From the NCBI RefSeq assembly GCF_900240245.1, contig NZ_OESQ01000001.1:860711-924710 (forward strand): a stretch of 64,000 bases of DNA. Direction: 5' to 3'. Shown here one piece after another: positions 7,630 through 16,476 of this stretch (positions within the stretch are counted from its first letter, which is position 1; each line of letters starts with the position of its first letter). Both the position numbers and the translations under genes were made by a program. The DNA is from Lachnoclostridium edouardi (lineage in GTDB: Bacteria > Bacillota > Clostridia > Lachnospirales > Lachnospiraceae). The notes beneath the pieces are model-generated. The model was not told where the DNA came from, ran no database searches, and saw nothing but the letters and a program-made list of their open reading frames with translations.

Positions 7630-9192
7630 CTAATTCTGTGTCTTTTTGAATCTGTCCAGCATTGCTCTTGGCGTCGCCGTCGCTCTCTCGTATCTTGGGC
7701 AGTCTACGCCGTCAAAGCCCGCCAAATATTTTGCAATTTTCTTCAACTCTTCCAAGTCGTAACGGCTCATCATAGTAATGGTTTCCATAAGCGGAGATCC
7801 GCCGCCGTGTACGCCTGCCACGCACTGCGCGCCCTCGAATGCGTCGCAGAGCTTATCCTCCATCATACGCATTACACGGTGTGTTTCCTCTGCTGTGTAC
7901 GCCGGGTTGCGCATAATATATTTGTTGCAGAGTTCTGCGGTCTCCGGTGCAAAGAAGCTTTCCTCCGTAGGGAGGGACGCGCAGATTCCGCCAGTTAAGT
8001 CCGCCAGGATTTCATACTCGTGGTAAATATTGTGTCCTGCAAGCCTTCTGCCTGCATTTGTCAAAATCTCATCCGGCACCCAGGAGCCGTTGGGGAACCT
8101 TACAGCGCGGTACGCGCTGGCCTGCCCTGCCGCAAATACAAGCTCCGCCGTTCCTATAATGTCGCACAGTTTTTCTCTTACGTGGGACGCTCCTGCAATG
8201 TCGTTTACGTCCGCCACAAGCGCCGCCTGGGAAGCGATAATCTCGGAAACCGCAGTCTTACAGCCTGTGTAGGAATGTCTGTGGAAGTGTGCGAACATCA
8301 ATGCCATATATCCTGCATACTGCACAACGTCCGGACCGTCGAATCCATTTAAGAAAATACGGTCCTCCGGCACGAATACGTCGTCGAAAATTGTCAGGGA
8401 TTCGTTGTCGCCGTTGTGGTTGAAAGGCGCCTGCAAATGTTTTCTCTTGTGGTGCAGTCCCGGAAGCGCCATAAGCTTCAGGCCGTCCCAGTCAGCAGGA
8501 AGGGCAAAGCTGATTGCATAGCCTTCATCCCCCCGTCCCATGAACTTCGTCGGCGTTGCAATGATTTCATCCACGTAAGGCGCACAGGAGTTACAGATTT
8601 TCGCTCCGCGTACAATCACGCCTTTACACGGCTTTCCGTCAATTCCCATACCGTCAACGTCCGTCTTGATTACGTGCAGGAACATATCCGGATCCGGCTG
8701 TTCGTGCGCTCTTTTATATTTCGCGTTCCGGCTTCCCTTTACGTCTGTCTGGGCGCAGTTGCAAATCAAATCGTGCTTCTGGCAGTACTCCAGATATTTG
8801 TTGAACCTTTCATGGTATTTTGTTCCAAGCGCCTTGTCGCAGTCATAGGATACAACCGCAATTGCATTTAAGGCGTCTGTTCCCATACATCTCTGCATAC
8901 AGCCTCCCACGTGGTGACATACCAGACGGGTCATAAGCTGTTTTTTCAGCAAATCGTCCTGGGACTGATGGATGTGGGTACAGCGGTTAATAGTCTCCCC
9001 GGTCAAATGAGAGGTTGCAGTACAGACGTCTGCGTACTCTGGGTCATTTGCCATGTCATAGCACTGTTTCATTACCCAGAAACCTGCCTCGTTCCACGGT
9101 CCCATTCTGTCCACGCATTTGCCGTCAAGGTAAATGTTTGGCTTCATCTTCTCCATTCTCTTTATATATCCTTCATATGTTCCAACTCCCAT
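7630..9192 (-). CDS. 4-hydroxybutyryl-CoA dehydratase paralogue 2
   Basis: Second AbfD-family radical dehydratase, 520 residues, with the same [4Fe-4S] ligands Cys98, Cys102, His304 and Cys311. It starts MGVGTYEGYIKRMEKMKP; GGAGGAGAAA lies just upstream. Against the other copy the differences crowd into the first 370 residues (about 46), while only about 4 fall in the last 150. Because the DNA there still carries many synonymous differences, this reflects constraint rather than very recent duplication. It is preceded by the NifU-like gene and followed by the 3-hydroxyacyl-CoA dehydrogenase gene. The pair may form a heterotetramer or act on two substrates in sequence. AbfD itself is a homotetramer. 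Confidence 0.88.
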   Translation of the reverse strand: MGVGTYEGYIKRMEKMKPNIYLDGKCVDRMGPWNEAGFWVMKQCYDMANDPEYADVCTATSHLTGETINRCTHIHQSQDDLLKKQLMTRLVCHHVGGCMQRCMGTDALNAIAVVSYDCDKALGTKYHERFNKYLEYCQKHDLICNCAQTDVKGSRNAKYKRAHEQPDPDMFLHVIKTDVDGMGIDGKPCKGVIVRGAKICNSCAPYVDEIIATPTKFMGRGDEGYAISFALPADWDGLKLMALPGLHHKRKHLQAPFNHNGDNESLTIFDDVFVPEDRIFLNGFDGPDVVQYAGYMALMFAHFHRHSYTGCKTAVSEIIASQAALVADVNDIAGASHVREKLCDIIGTAELVFAAGQASAYRAVRFPNGSWVPDEILTNAGRRLAGHNIYHEYEILADLTGGICASLPTEESFFAPETAELCNKYIMRNPAYTAEETHRVMRMMEDKLCDAFEGAQCVAGVHGGGSPLMETITMMSRYDLEELKKIAKYLAGFDGVDCPRYERATATPRAMLDRFKKTQN

Positions 9193-9210
9193 AGTTTTTC
9201 TCCTCCTTGT

Positions 9211-9504
9211 TTAATATCTTCCGGAAGTAAACAGCTTGCTGGCCATTTCATAAACTTCCGGGCTTACGTCGTCTGTTACAGTTACTTTTTCTATAAAAGG
9301 AAATACGGCGTGCACCTTCTTTAAAATAACACCGTTTACGGTTTCATTCATGGAGAGGCACCCTCTGCACTCCCCGGTCAGACGGATTATCAGCGTACTG
9401 CCCTCTACGTCAACGACCTCCGCACCGCCCCCGTGTTCGCTCAGGTACTGGTTAATATCCGCGTCAAAAAAATCTGTCAGCTTCTCGTATAATTCCTCTG
9501 TCAT
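9211..9504 (-). CDS. NifU C-terminal-domain (Nfu-like) protein
   Basis: A 97-residue stand-alone protein resembling the C-terminal domain of NifU, a scaffold that holds and passes on an Fe-S cluster. The CxxC motif is Cys46-Cys49 in RLTGECRGCLSM, preceded by a GGGAEVVDVEG segment typical of the fold. It lies 18 bases upstream of a [4Fe-4S] dehydratase gene and in an operon with several other Fe-S proteins (EtfA ferredoxin domain, ene-reductase). A dedicated role in loading the dehydratase clusters is therefore plausible; this role is inference. The residues after the CxxC (SMNETVNG) depart from the usual Nfu pattern, so cluster transfer is not certain. Confidence 0.75.
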   Translation of the reverse strand: MTEELYEKLTDFFDADINQYLSEHGGGAEVVDVEGSTLIIRLTGECRGCLSMNETVNGVILKKVHAVFPFIEKVTVTDDVSPEVYEMASKLFTSGRY

Positions 9505-9531
9505 TTAAATTTCCTCCTGCCTGATTCCACT

Positions 9532-10983
9532 CTAGTACAGCTTCTCCAATAGCTTGTGGTCGTTTAGCTCTTTTGGCGGAACCAACGCATTTCTGTCAAT
9601 CTTATTGTTCATGTTCCGAGGCAGGCTTTCCATGCGGATAAAACATGTGGGTATCATGTAGTAAGGCAAAATTGCTTTCAGTTCCTCTTTTAGCTTTTTT
9701 ACATCAATGTCCACATCTGCCGCAAAATACCCGCACAGGATATTTACTCCGCCCTCGTCCGTAAATGCCCTGACTGCCGCCTCCTTAATTTCCGGGCAAC
9801 GCAGAACCGCCGATTCCACAGCGCCTCCCTCTACTCGAAACCCTCGTATTTTATACATATTATCCAGCCGGCTTATGTAGTTTAGGTTTCCCTCTTTGTC
9901 CTGACGCACAATATCCCTGGTTTTGAATACTCTCTCGTATCCTGGTTCCTGGGAGAAAGGATTGGGTATATACTGCTTCTCTGTAAGGTCCGGTCTTTTT
10001 AAGTACCCTCTGCTCACCTGCGGTCCTGCAAGCCACAGCTCGCCTTCCTGACCCGGCTCCACCTGATTTCCCGCCTCGTCCACAATATACCCTTTCAGGT
10101 TCTCATTTAACGTGCCTATTGGGTAAGAACCCCGGGCGTCTACGATTTCATAGCAGGCGGTGAGTGCACAAAGTTCCGACGCTGCATACACGTTGTAAAT
10201 GCGGTAGCTTTGCCTACGAAGCCCGTGCACCGCCTCGCTTCCTACAAGAAGCGTCCTAAGGGCCAGCTTTGACGAATCGTACTCCATTAATTTCCTTGCC
10301 ATGTGGGGAGGAAGGAACGTAACCGTTATCTTTTCCTTTTCCAGAAATTCGGTTATCAGTCCTATATTCCTCCGTCTCCACTCTGGAATCAGCACCACGC
10401 TTCCGCCAATGGACAATGTGGCAAAAATATCATACATTGCCGCCACAAAGCCGAAGTTTGCGAACACGCAGTTTCTATCCTCCTTACAAAATCCCAGCCT
10501 CTTATAATTTTCAAAAGACGCACAGAGGTTGCGATGCTCAATCATTACGCCCTTCGGCCTGGACGTGGTCCCCGACGTATAGATTAGAAGCGCCAGCTTC
10601 TCCGGTCTGGAATCGTCACGGCTCTCCTGAACGCGCTTCCAGTCCAGCCCGTCCATCCACCCTCTCGTAATCACCAGATTATATCCGCAATCCTCTTTTA
10701 GCTTCTCGTTTCTCGTCTCCGGGTAGCTGTCATCTAAAAATACAAAACACGCCCCTGTTTTCCACACCCCAATCATTGCGATAATGGACGCTACAGTTCT
10801 CCCAGTCTGTATGGCAATCGTATTTCCGTTCCTTATCCCAAGCCCGCGCAGATATTCTGCCAGAAAATTGCTGTACTCTTCTAATTCCTGGTAAGTCACA
10901 GAGCGCTCACCGTCTGAAACCGCCAGTTTCTCTGCATAATCTATCGCCGTTTCTCTGAATATCTGACAAAAAGTATGTTTCAT
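9532..10983 (-). CDS. AMP-forming acyl-CoA ligase / stand-alone adenylation-domain protein
   Basis: Member of the ANL adenylating superfamily, activating a carboxylate as acyl-AMP. The P-loop YTSGTTSRPKG is at residues 135-145, with YAASELCAL in the A5 region, GELWLAGPQVSRGY (A7) and the catalytic A10 lysine Lys461 in NKIDRNAL. The sequence resembles NRPS amino-acid adenylation domains more than classic acyl-CoA synthetases. No carrier protein or condensation domain is nearby, so CoA is the likely acceptor (inference). I choose the ATG at 10983 (AAGGA upstream; the family's N-terminus starts here). A TTG at 11073 overlapping the preceding stop codon would add 30 residues without family match. 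It is downstream of the CoA-transferase gene. Confidence 0.8.
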   Translation of the reverse strand: MKHTFCQIFRETAIDYAEKLAVSDGERSVTYQELEEYSNFLAEYLRGLGIRNGNTIAIQTGRTVASIIAMIGVWKTGACFVFLDDSYPETRNEKLKEDCGYNLVITRGWMDGLDWKRVQESRDDSRPEKLALLIYTSGTTSRPKGVMIEHRNLCASFENYKRLGFCKEDRNCVFANFGFVAAMYDIFATLSIGGSVVLIPEWRRRNIGLITEFLEKEKITVTFLPPHMARKLMEYDSSKLALRTLLVGSEAVHGLRRQSYRIYNVYAASELCALTACYEIVDARGSYPIGTLNENLKGYIVDEAGNQVEPGQEGELWLAGPQVSRGYLKRPDLTEKQYIPNPFSQEPGYERVFKTRDIVRQDKEGNLNYISRLDNMYKIRGFRVEGGAVESAVLRCPEIKEAAVRAFTDEGGVNILCGYFAADVDIDVKKLKEELKAILPYYMIPTCFIRMESLPRNMNNKIDRNALVPPKELNDHKLLEKLY

Positions 10984-11065
10984 AAATGTCCATTCCTTTA
11001 TATTGCTCTTTCCCTTGTTTCCTTCCGACCTGGATTTTCTGTGAAATGCTTCCACCTTTAATGTG

Positions 11066-12358
11066 TCAGTCAATAATTCCTCTGCCCTTGAAGGCGTCTA
11101 TCTCCTCTTGGGAGTAGCCCAGCAGTTTCTTCATAACCGCCTCTGTATCCTGTCCAAGTCTGGGAGCGCCACGCCAAACCTTGCCCGGCGTTTCAGACAT
11201 CTTCGGCGCAAATCCAAAGGCTGTAACTTCCTTTCCAAGGGTCTGGTCCTCATAAGTAACCCAGTCGCCTCTGTCTTTCCAGTGTTCCTCGTTCATAACG
11301 TCTTCACAGTTCTTGATGACAGCCGCTCCGATTCTATTGTCAATGAGAATGTCGATTGCCTCTTTTGAATCGTGCTCCATAAAGTAATCTGCGAACTTCT
11401 GATCCAGCTCTTTTCCAAGGTCGCTCTGTAACGCTTCCTCGCTTCCGCCGGCCGCTTCATAGCTGTATTTCTCCAAATCAAAGCCAAAGCCTTTCATAAC
11501 CTTCTCGTAAGCGCCTTTACCGTATGCTCCCAGGTTAATGTATTTTCCGTCCTTTGTGGGGAAAATACCTGCCGGCTGGTAGGTCGCCTGTTTGATTCCC
11601 TGTCTCTGCTTCTGGATTCCCGCCTGGCTCCACAGTGTGTAGTTGTCATCCATAACTCTCATGTAGCTCTCGCAGAGGGTAGAATCAATAATCTGGCCTT
11701 TCCCTGTCTTTTCCACTACGCGCAGCGCCATCAAAATACCGTTTACCGCAAACAGTCCGGACAGATAATCGCCGATATACTGCTGTGCATAGTACGGCGG
11801 TTTATCCGGGAAGCCCTGAAGCAGGCACCACCCTGATTCTGCCTGTGCCAGCGGGTCGTAACATGCACGGTTTAAGTATCTCTCCTCACCGCCGAATTTC
11901 GGTGTGCCAAATCCGCTTACATGGCAGATAATTAACCTTGGATTTACTTCCATCAGCATTTCGTCTGTGATTCCCAGCTTCTCAATCCAAACCATATTTT
12001 CAATCCAGACGTCGCACTCCTTAATCAAGGATAAGAAAATCTCCTTGGATTCCGGCACTTTATTAAAATTTGTCTCCAGAGTAAAACTTAATTTGTTTCT
12101 CGCATTCTGCATCCATGAACCACTGATGTGCTTTTCCCCTTCCGTAATCTGGGGTTTCTGTGCTCTTGCCGTGTCGCCGCCTATCTTTGGGCGCTCCAGC
12201 GCAATAACTTCCGCTCCGAAGTCGCTTAACATTGTCGCAGCAAACGGCGCCGCCACAACCGAACCATTTAACAGCACGCGTATTCCGCTCAAAGGTCCCT
12301 GAATATCTTCCGCAATCGCAGGAGCTGTCTTTCTCTCCAGCTTTTCCCATCTTTCCAT
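11066..12358 (-). CDS. Class III CoA-transferase (CaiB/BaiF family)
   Basis: Moves CoA between carboxylates without ATP, as CaiB (carnitine) and BaiF (bile acids) do. The N-terminal GPLSGIRVLLNGSVVAAPFAATMLSDFGAEVIALE segment and the GDYLSGLFAVNGILMAL segment are family hallmarks; Asp197 of YIGDYLSG is in the position of the catalytic aspartate that forms the aspartyl-CoA thioester. The ATG at 12358 is preceded by AAAGGAG with ideal spacing; an upstream in-frame ATG at 12430 has none. Length 430. Together with the neighbouring ligase it fits a scheme where the ligase primes and the transferase recycles CoA from product to substrate. The substrate is unknown. Confidence 0.9.
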   Translation of the reverse strand: MERWEKLERKTAPAIAEDIQGPLSGIRVLLNGSVVAAPFAATMLSDFGAEVIALERPKIGGDTARAQKPQITEGEKHISGSWMQNARNKLSFTLETNFNKVPESKEIFLSLIKECDVWIENMVWIEKLGITDEMLMEVNPRLIICHVSGFGTPKFGGEERYLNRACYDPLAQAESGWCLLQGFPDKPPYYAQQYIGDYLSGLFAVNGILMALRVVEKTGKGQIIDSTLCESYMRVMDDNYTLWSQAGIQKQRQGIKQATYQPAGIFPTKDGKYINLGAYGKGAYEKVMKGFGFDLEKYSYEAAGGSEEALQSDLGKELDQKFADYFMEHDSKEAIDILIDNRIGAAVIKNCEDVMNEEHWKDRGDWVTYEDQTLGKEVTAFGFAPKMSETPGKVWRGAPRLGQDTEAVMKKLLGYSQEEIDAFKGRGIID

Positions 12359-12423
12359 ATTATATCTCCTTTTTCTCAGATTTGTTACGAATTTAACAAA
12401 TTTAGGTAAAAATGAACCCTGCT

Positions 12424-13257
12424 TTAACATTCCGCAGGTTCATTCATAATCATTCTGCCTACCGTACCTCCTGTCACTTCGATTACCGCTCCATTTACAT
12501 AAGAAGAAAGGTCTGTCGCAAGAAACTCGATTACATTTGCACAGTCTTCCGGTGTGCCAAAGCGCTTCATCGCCACGTTTCTAAGGAAGGTACCCTCGCC
12601 CGCTTTCTTGTAGTTCTCCAGCAAACGTCCTGTTGCGATAAATCCAGGGGCGATGCAGTTGGCGGTCACATTATAACGTCCGCACTCCTGGGCCAACACC
12701 ATGGTATACTGCTTAATCGCCGCTTTCGCTGAAGCGTAATGCGCGTAGCTTCCGTCGCTGTTTGCGATAAGTCCGCCTACGGAAATAACGTTGATGATTC
12801 TTCCGAATCCCCTTTCCTTCATGCCTGGTGCAACTGCGTTGCAGGCATATACGGTTGCGTAGAAGTTTCTCTCAATTACGCCGTAGAACTGCTCCCAGTT
12901 CAGAGAGGAAGCCTTGTTGCCGTCCGGTGCTCCAAGTCCGCCGCCTGCGTTGTTTACTACAATGTCGATTGGTCCCAATTCTTTTTCCAGTTTTGCAAAC
13001 GCCTCGAATACCTGCTCTCTCTTCGTACAGTCTGCCTCTGCCCCTGCGGAGCGCACGCCCAGCGCACGGCACTCGTCCATTGTCGTATCCGCAGTCAACA
13101 GTTTCTCCTCGCCCTCAAACTGCTTGTAGGATTTCAAATCAATGTCGATTACGCCCACATCTGCGCCAAGTTCGGCCAGCCGAAGGGCATAAGCCCTTCC
13201 AAGCCCCCGTGCTGCACCAGTTACAACTGCTACCTTTCCTTCTAATGTTTTTGCCAT
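12424..13257 (-). CDS. Short-chain dehydrogenase/reductase
   Basis: Classical NAD(P)-dependent SDR interconverting an alcohol and a ketone. The TGAARGLG motif spans residues 13-20, NNAG is near 102, and the catalytic triad is Ser159, Tyr174 and Lys178 (YASAK). An insert around residues 44-65 (FEGEEKLLTADTTMDECR) is seen in larger SDRs acting on CoA esters or polycyclic substrates. AAAGGAG lies six bases before the ATG at 13257; an earlier in-frame ATG overlaps this site. Length 277. It lies fifth in the operon between etfA and the CoA-transferase gene. It may act on a 3- or 4-hydroxy/oxo group of the pathway substrate. Confidence 0.88.
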   Translation of the reverse strand: MAKTLEGKVAVVTGAARGLGRAYALRLAELGADVGVIDIDLKSYKQFEGEEKLLTADTTMDECRALGVRSAGAEADCTKREQVFEAFAKLEKELGPIDIVVNNAGGGLGAPDGNKASSLNWEQFYGVIERNFYATVYACNAVAPGMKERGFGRIINVISVGGLIANSDGSYAHYASAKAAIKQYTMVLAQECGRYNVTANCIAPGFIATGRLLENYKKAGEGTFLRNVAMKRFGTPEDCANVIEFLATDLSSYVNGAVIEVTGGTVGRMIMNEPAEC

Positions 13258-13342
13258 GTTTTGCTCCTTTCCGCGGTGATCCACCGCCCTTTAAACTTTA
13301 ACGAACCTTGTCCCTCTGTATTAAAATTTTACTCAAGCAAAT

Positions 13343-14521
13343 TTATTCCCAGACTTCCATAATCTCCGGGATTACCTTATACAAATCCCCAACAATTCCG
13401 TAATCCGCAACCTGGAATATAGGCGCCATTGGGTTTTTGTTGATAGCAATAATAATATCTGAAGTCTGCATACCTGCCAAGTGCTGAATCGCCCCGGAAA
13501 TGCCGCATGCAATATAGATTTTCGGTTTTACCGTCGTTCCGGTCTGCCCTACCTGGTGGGAGTGGTCAATCCAGCCGGAATCTACCGCCGCACGGGAAGC
13601 GCCGACTACTCCTCCCACGTGGTCCGCAAACTTCTGAATCAGCTTGAATCCGCTGGCTTCTCCAAGCCCTGCTCCGCCTGATACGATAATCTCCGCATCT
13701 GTTAAGGAAACCATATCCCTTGCCGTCTTTACGATTTCCAAAATTTTCGTGCGGATGTCGGATTCCTGCAGGTTCAAGGACACTGGTTTTACTTCCCCTG
13801 TTCGTCCCTCCTGCACCGGCAGCTTATCCATAACGCCCGGTCTTACTGTCGACATCTGCGGTCTATGTCCCGGACACTTGATTGTCGCCATCAGATTTCC
13901 GCCGAACGCTGGTCTGGTCTGCAAAATTCCCTTTGTCTCCGGATCAATGTCAAGCTGTGTACAGTCTGCCGTCAGTCCGGTTCCCACCCTCTTTGCAATT
14001 CTCGGCGCCAGGTCCCGTCCGATATGGGTTGCGCCAAAGAGTACAATCTCCGGCTTAAACTCGTGAATCGCGTCTGTGATTACCTTGGTGTATCCGTCCG
14101 CCGTGTAGCGGTACAACAACGGGCTCTCCGCCGTATACACAATGTCTGCCCCCGCCTCGAAAAGCTCTTTTGTCATATCTCCAAGCCCTTCTCCAAGCAG
14201 GATCGCACATAATTTTACATCTCCAATATCATTTGCCAGGCCGCGCCCTTTGCCCAGGAGTTCCTTTACAACCGGGGTAATCACGCCGTCTCTCTGCTCC
14301 GCAAATACCCACACATCTTTGTATGCCGACAAATCTGCGCCTGCTCCCTGTTCCTCCTTTGAAATCGCGTGGAAAGGACATTTCTCTATACATGCTCCGC
14401 AGGCCGTACATTTCTCTGTAATGACTGCCTTTTTCTCTTTCATCTCAATCGCGTCAAAGGGACAGCTTTTTACACACAGCGTACATCCTTTACATTTTTC
14501 TGCATTTACTCTTACCGCCAT
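13343..14521 (-). CDS. etfA: Electron transfer flavoprotein alpha subunit with N-terminal 2x[4Fe-4S] ferredoxin domain
   Basis: FAD-binding Etf alpha subunit (392 residues) fused to a bacterial ferredoxin domain. Eight cysteines lie in two Cx2Cx2Cx3C motifs: Cys10, 13, 16, 20 and Cys38, 41, 44, 48. The C-terminal Etf domain shows [37 protein letters not shown] and [21 protein letters not shown], the FAD site. This architecture matches CarE of the caffeyl-CoA reductase complex of Acetobacterium, part of a flavin-bifurcating system that reduces enoyl-CoA with NADH while reducing ferredoxin. With etfB and the acyl-CoA dehydrogenase gene immediately upstream, a similar three-subunit complex is likely. 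Bifurcation itself is inferred. Confidence 0.94.
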   Translation of the reverse strand: MAVRVNAEKCKGCTLCVKSCPFDAIEMKEKKAVITEKCTACGACIEKCPFHAISKEEQGAGADLSAYKDVWVFAEQRDGVITPVVKELLGKGRGLANDIGDVKLCAILLGEGLGDMTKELFEAGADIVYTAESPLLYRYTADGYTKVITDAIHEFKPEIVLFGATHIGRDLAPRIAKRVGTGLTADCTQLDIDPETKGILQTRPAFGGNLMATIKCPGHRPQMSTVRPGVMDKLPVQEGRTGEVKPVSLNLQESDIRTKILEIVKTARDMVSLTDAEIIVSGGAGLGEASGFKLIQKFADHVGGVVGASRAAVDSGWIDHSHQVGQTGTTVKPKIYIACGISGAIQHLAGMQTSDIIIAINKNPMAPIFQVADYGIVGDLYKVIPEIMEVWE

Positions 14522-14532
14522 AACGATTCCTC

Positions 14533-15327
14533 CTACAAGATATGTTTCTTTTTCAGTTCTTCTATTAACTTCTCCGCCTCCTGTTTCGGCGTTCCCTCAA
14601 TCATAATTCCCTTGCCCTTCGGGTCCGGCGTGAAGGAACGGAACACCTTTGTCGGGGAAGCGTCCAGCCCGATTTCGTCCGGTTTTACCGGAATGTCGTT
14701 TTCATTCCACACCTGAATTCTGTCCGGATTTCCATAGGCGTCATAGATTCCCTTCACGGTCATGTACCGCGGAGTATTCAATTCTTTAATAGCAGTAAGC
14801 AGACATGGGGTTGGAATCTCTATGATTTCATATCCGTCCTCAAGCTGTCTTTTTACAACGACTTTTCCTTCCTCGCATTTGATGATTTCCTCTACATATG
14901 TAACCTGCGGGATTCCCAATTTCTCCGCAATCTGTGGGCCTACCTGAGCGGTATCGCCGTCAATTGCCTGCCGTCCGGCAAAAATAATGTCGTACTCGCC
15001 AATCTTTTCAATAGCCGCCGCAATTGTATTAGAGGTCGCCCATGTGTCCGCGCCTCCGAAAGCACGGCTGGAAAGCAGTACCGCGTTGTCCGCGCCCTTT
15101 GCCATACACTCAATAAGCACCTCAGAAGCCTGCGGAGGCCCCATAGAAATGGCGGTGACTTTTGTTCCCTCGTACTTGTCTTTCAACTGAAGGGCCGCCT
15201 CCAATGCGTTGTCGTCATCAGGATTTAAAATACTTTCCACGCCGTCACGAATCAGCGTTTTCTTTACCGGGTCAATCTTTACTTCATTTGTATTTGGCAC
15301 TTGTTTTACACAAACTAATATTCTCAT
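14533..15327 (-). CDS. etfB: Electron transfer flavoprotein beta subunit
   Basis: A 264-residue Etf beta subunit starting [20 protein letters not shown], the standard family opening. The segment [34 protein letters not shown] contains the [14 protein letters not shown] motif that, in bifurcating Etfs, helps bind an extra FAD where classical Etfs bind AMP. The C-terminal recognition-loop region ([13 protein letters not shown]) would contact the dehydrogenase. It lies between the acyl-CoA dehydrogenase and etfA genes with 11-12 base gaps. The motif reading supports a bifurcating rather than a purely electron-shuttling Etf; structure or biochemistry would be needed to prove it. Confidence 0.94.
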   Translation of the reverse strand: MRILVCVKQVPNTNEVKIDPVKKTLIRDGVESILNPDDDNALEAALQLKDKYEGTKVTAISMGPPQASEVLIECMAKGADNAVLLSSRAFGGADTWATSNTIAAAIEKIGEYDIIFAGRQAIDGDTAQVGPQIAEKLGIPQVTYVEEIIKCEEGKVVVKRQLEDGYEIIEIPTPCLLTAIKELNTPRYMTVKGIYDAYGNPDRIQVWNENDIPVKPDEIGLDASPTKVFRSFTPDPKGKGIMIEGTPKQEAEKLIEELKKKHIL

Positions 15328-15339
15328 TGTATACCTCCG

Positions 15340-16476
15340 CTATTTTAGTAAATTTCCAGATATTACAAGCTTCTGAATCTCCGAAGTCCCTTCGTAAATG
15401 GACACGAGCCTTGCAGCCCTGGACATACGCTCAATTGGATAGTCCTGCATATAGCCGTAGCCTCCATGAATCTGGAGAGCCTTGTACGCAACGGAGTTAC
15501 AGACTTCTCCGGCTTTGTATTTTGCCATTGCCGCCTGCATTGTCACCTTCTCGTGTTTATCCAGCTTATCTGCCGCCGTATATACAAGCTGTCTGGTACA
15601 CTCTACTTCCGTCGCCATATCTGCCAGCTTAAACGCCACGTCCTGTAATTTGCAAATCGGCCTGCCGAACTGCACACGCTCTTTGGAGTACGCGATTGCA
15701 AGGTCCAGACAGCCTGCCGCGATTCCAAGTCCCTGGGAGGCAACAGTCACGCGTCCTGCGTCCAGTATGCTCATAGCGATTTTAAAGCCCTTCTTCTCCT
15801 CGCCCAGCAGATTCTCTTTCGGCACCTTCACATTGTTGAAAATCAAGTCCGAAGTCACGGAAGCGTGCATACCCATCTTTTCCTCCGTCTTACCTCTGGA
15901 GAATCCTTCCCAGCCTGCCTCTACGATAAAAGCGGAGATTCCTCTCGTGCCCTTTTCATTCAAGTCTGACTTTGCAAATACAACCGCATGGTCGCAAATC
16001 GGTCCCATTGTGATGAAACATTTTCTACCGTTTAATATGTAACAGCCCTGCTCCTCGTCCCACAGACAGGTGGTCTGGGTCGCGCCGGAATCGGAGCCGG
16101 CGCCTGGCTCTGTCAGCGCGAACGCGCCAATCTTTTCTCCCAGAACCATTGGCTTTAAGTATTTCTGCTTTTGCTCCTCTGTTCCAAAGTAGAGATACGG
16201 CGCTCCGGATAATGAATTGCTCATAAGCAGAGAGGAGGCAGCCGCGTCTACCTTGCAAAATTCTTCTACTACAATAGCAAGTGATTTGTAGTCTCCGCCG
16301 GCTCCGCCATATTCTACGGGGATGGTGATTCCGCCGAACCCGTATTTGGCCGCTTTTTGCATTAATCCCTCCGGATAGCCGTTATTTTTCTCTGCCTCGT
16401 CGGCAATGGGCTTGATTTCCTTCTCCGCAAATTCTTTTGCCAGTTTTCTTAACATTTCATGCTTTTTTTCAAACAT
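15340..16476 (-). CDS. Acyl-CoA dehydrogenase / enoyl-CoA reductase flavoprotein
   Basis: A 378-residue FAD enzyme of the acyl-CoA dehydrogenase family. AFALTEPGAGSDSGA and CFITMGPICDHAVVFA are the two classical FAD/substrate signatures. The catalytic base is Glu362 in IYEGTSEIQ, the position used by short-chain acyl-CoA dehydrogenases. Directly upstream of etfBA, it most resembles Bcd/CarC complexes that reduce a 2-enoyl-CoA in anaerobes. In this operon it could reduce the unsaturated product of the 4-hydroxyacyl-CoA dehydratases. Its start overlaps the end of the ene-reductase gene by 8 bases, indicating translational coupling. Confidence 0.93.
   Translation of the reverse strand: MFEKKHEMLRKLAKEFAEKEIKPIADEAEKNNGYPEGLMQKAAKYGFGGITIPVEYGGAGGDYKSLAIVVEEFCKVDAAASSLLMSNSLSGAPYLYFGTEEQKQKYLKPMVLGEKIGAFALTEPGAGSDSGATQTTCLWDEEQGCYILNGRKCFITMGPICDHAVVFAKSDLNEKGTRGISAFIVEAGWEGFSRGKTEEKMGMHASVTSDLIFNNVKVPKENLLGEEKKGFKIAMSILDAGRVTVASQGLGIAAGCLDLAIAYSKERVQFGRPICKLQDVAFKLADMATEVECTRQLVYTAADKLDKHEKVTMQAAMAKYKAGEVCNSVAYKALQIHGGYGYMQDYPIERMSRAARLVSIYEGTSEIQKLVISGNLLK

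Noticed and set aside
5047..9192. Reading the two dehydratase genes as 4-hydroxyphenylacetate 3-monooxygenases
   Set aside because: They share the fold, but all four [4Fe-4S] ligands of 4-hydroxybutyryl-CoA dehydratase (Cys, Cys, His, Cys) are present and would be absent in the monooxygenases.
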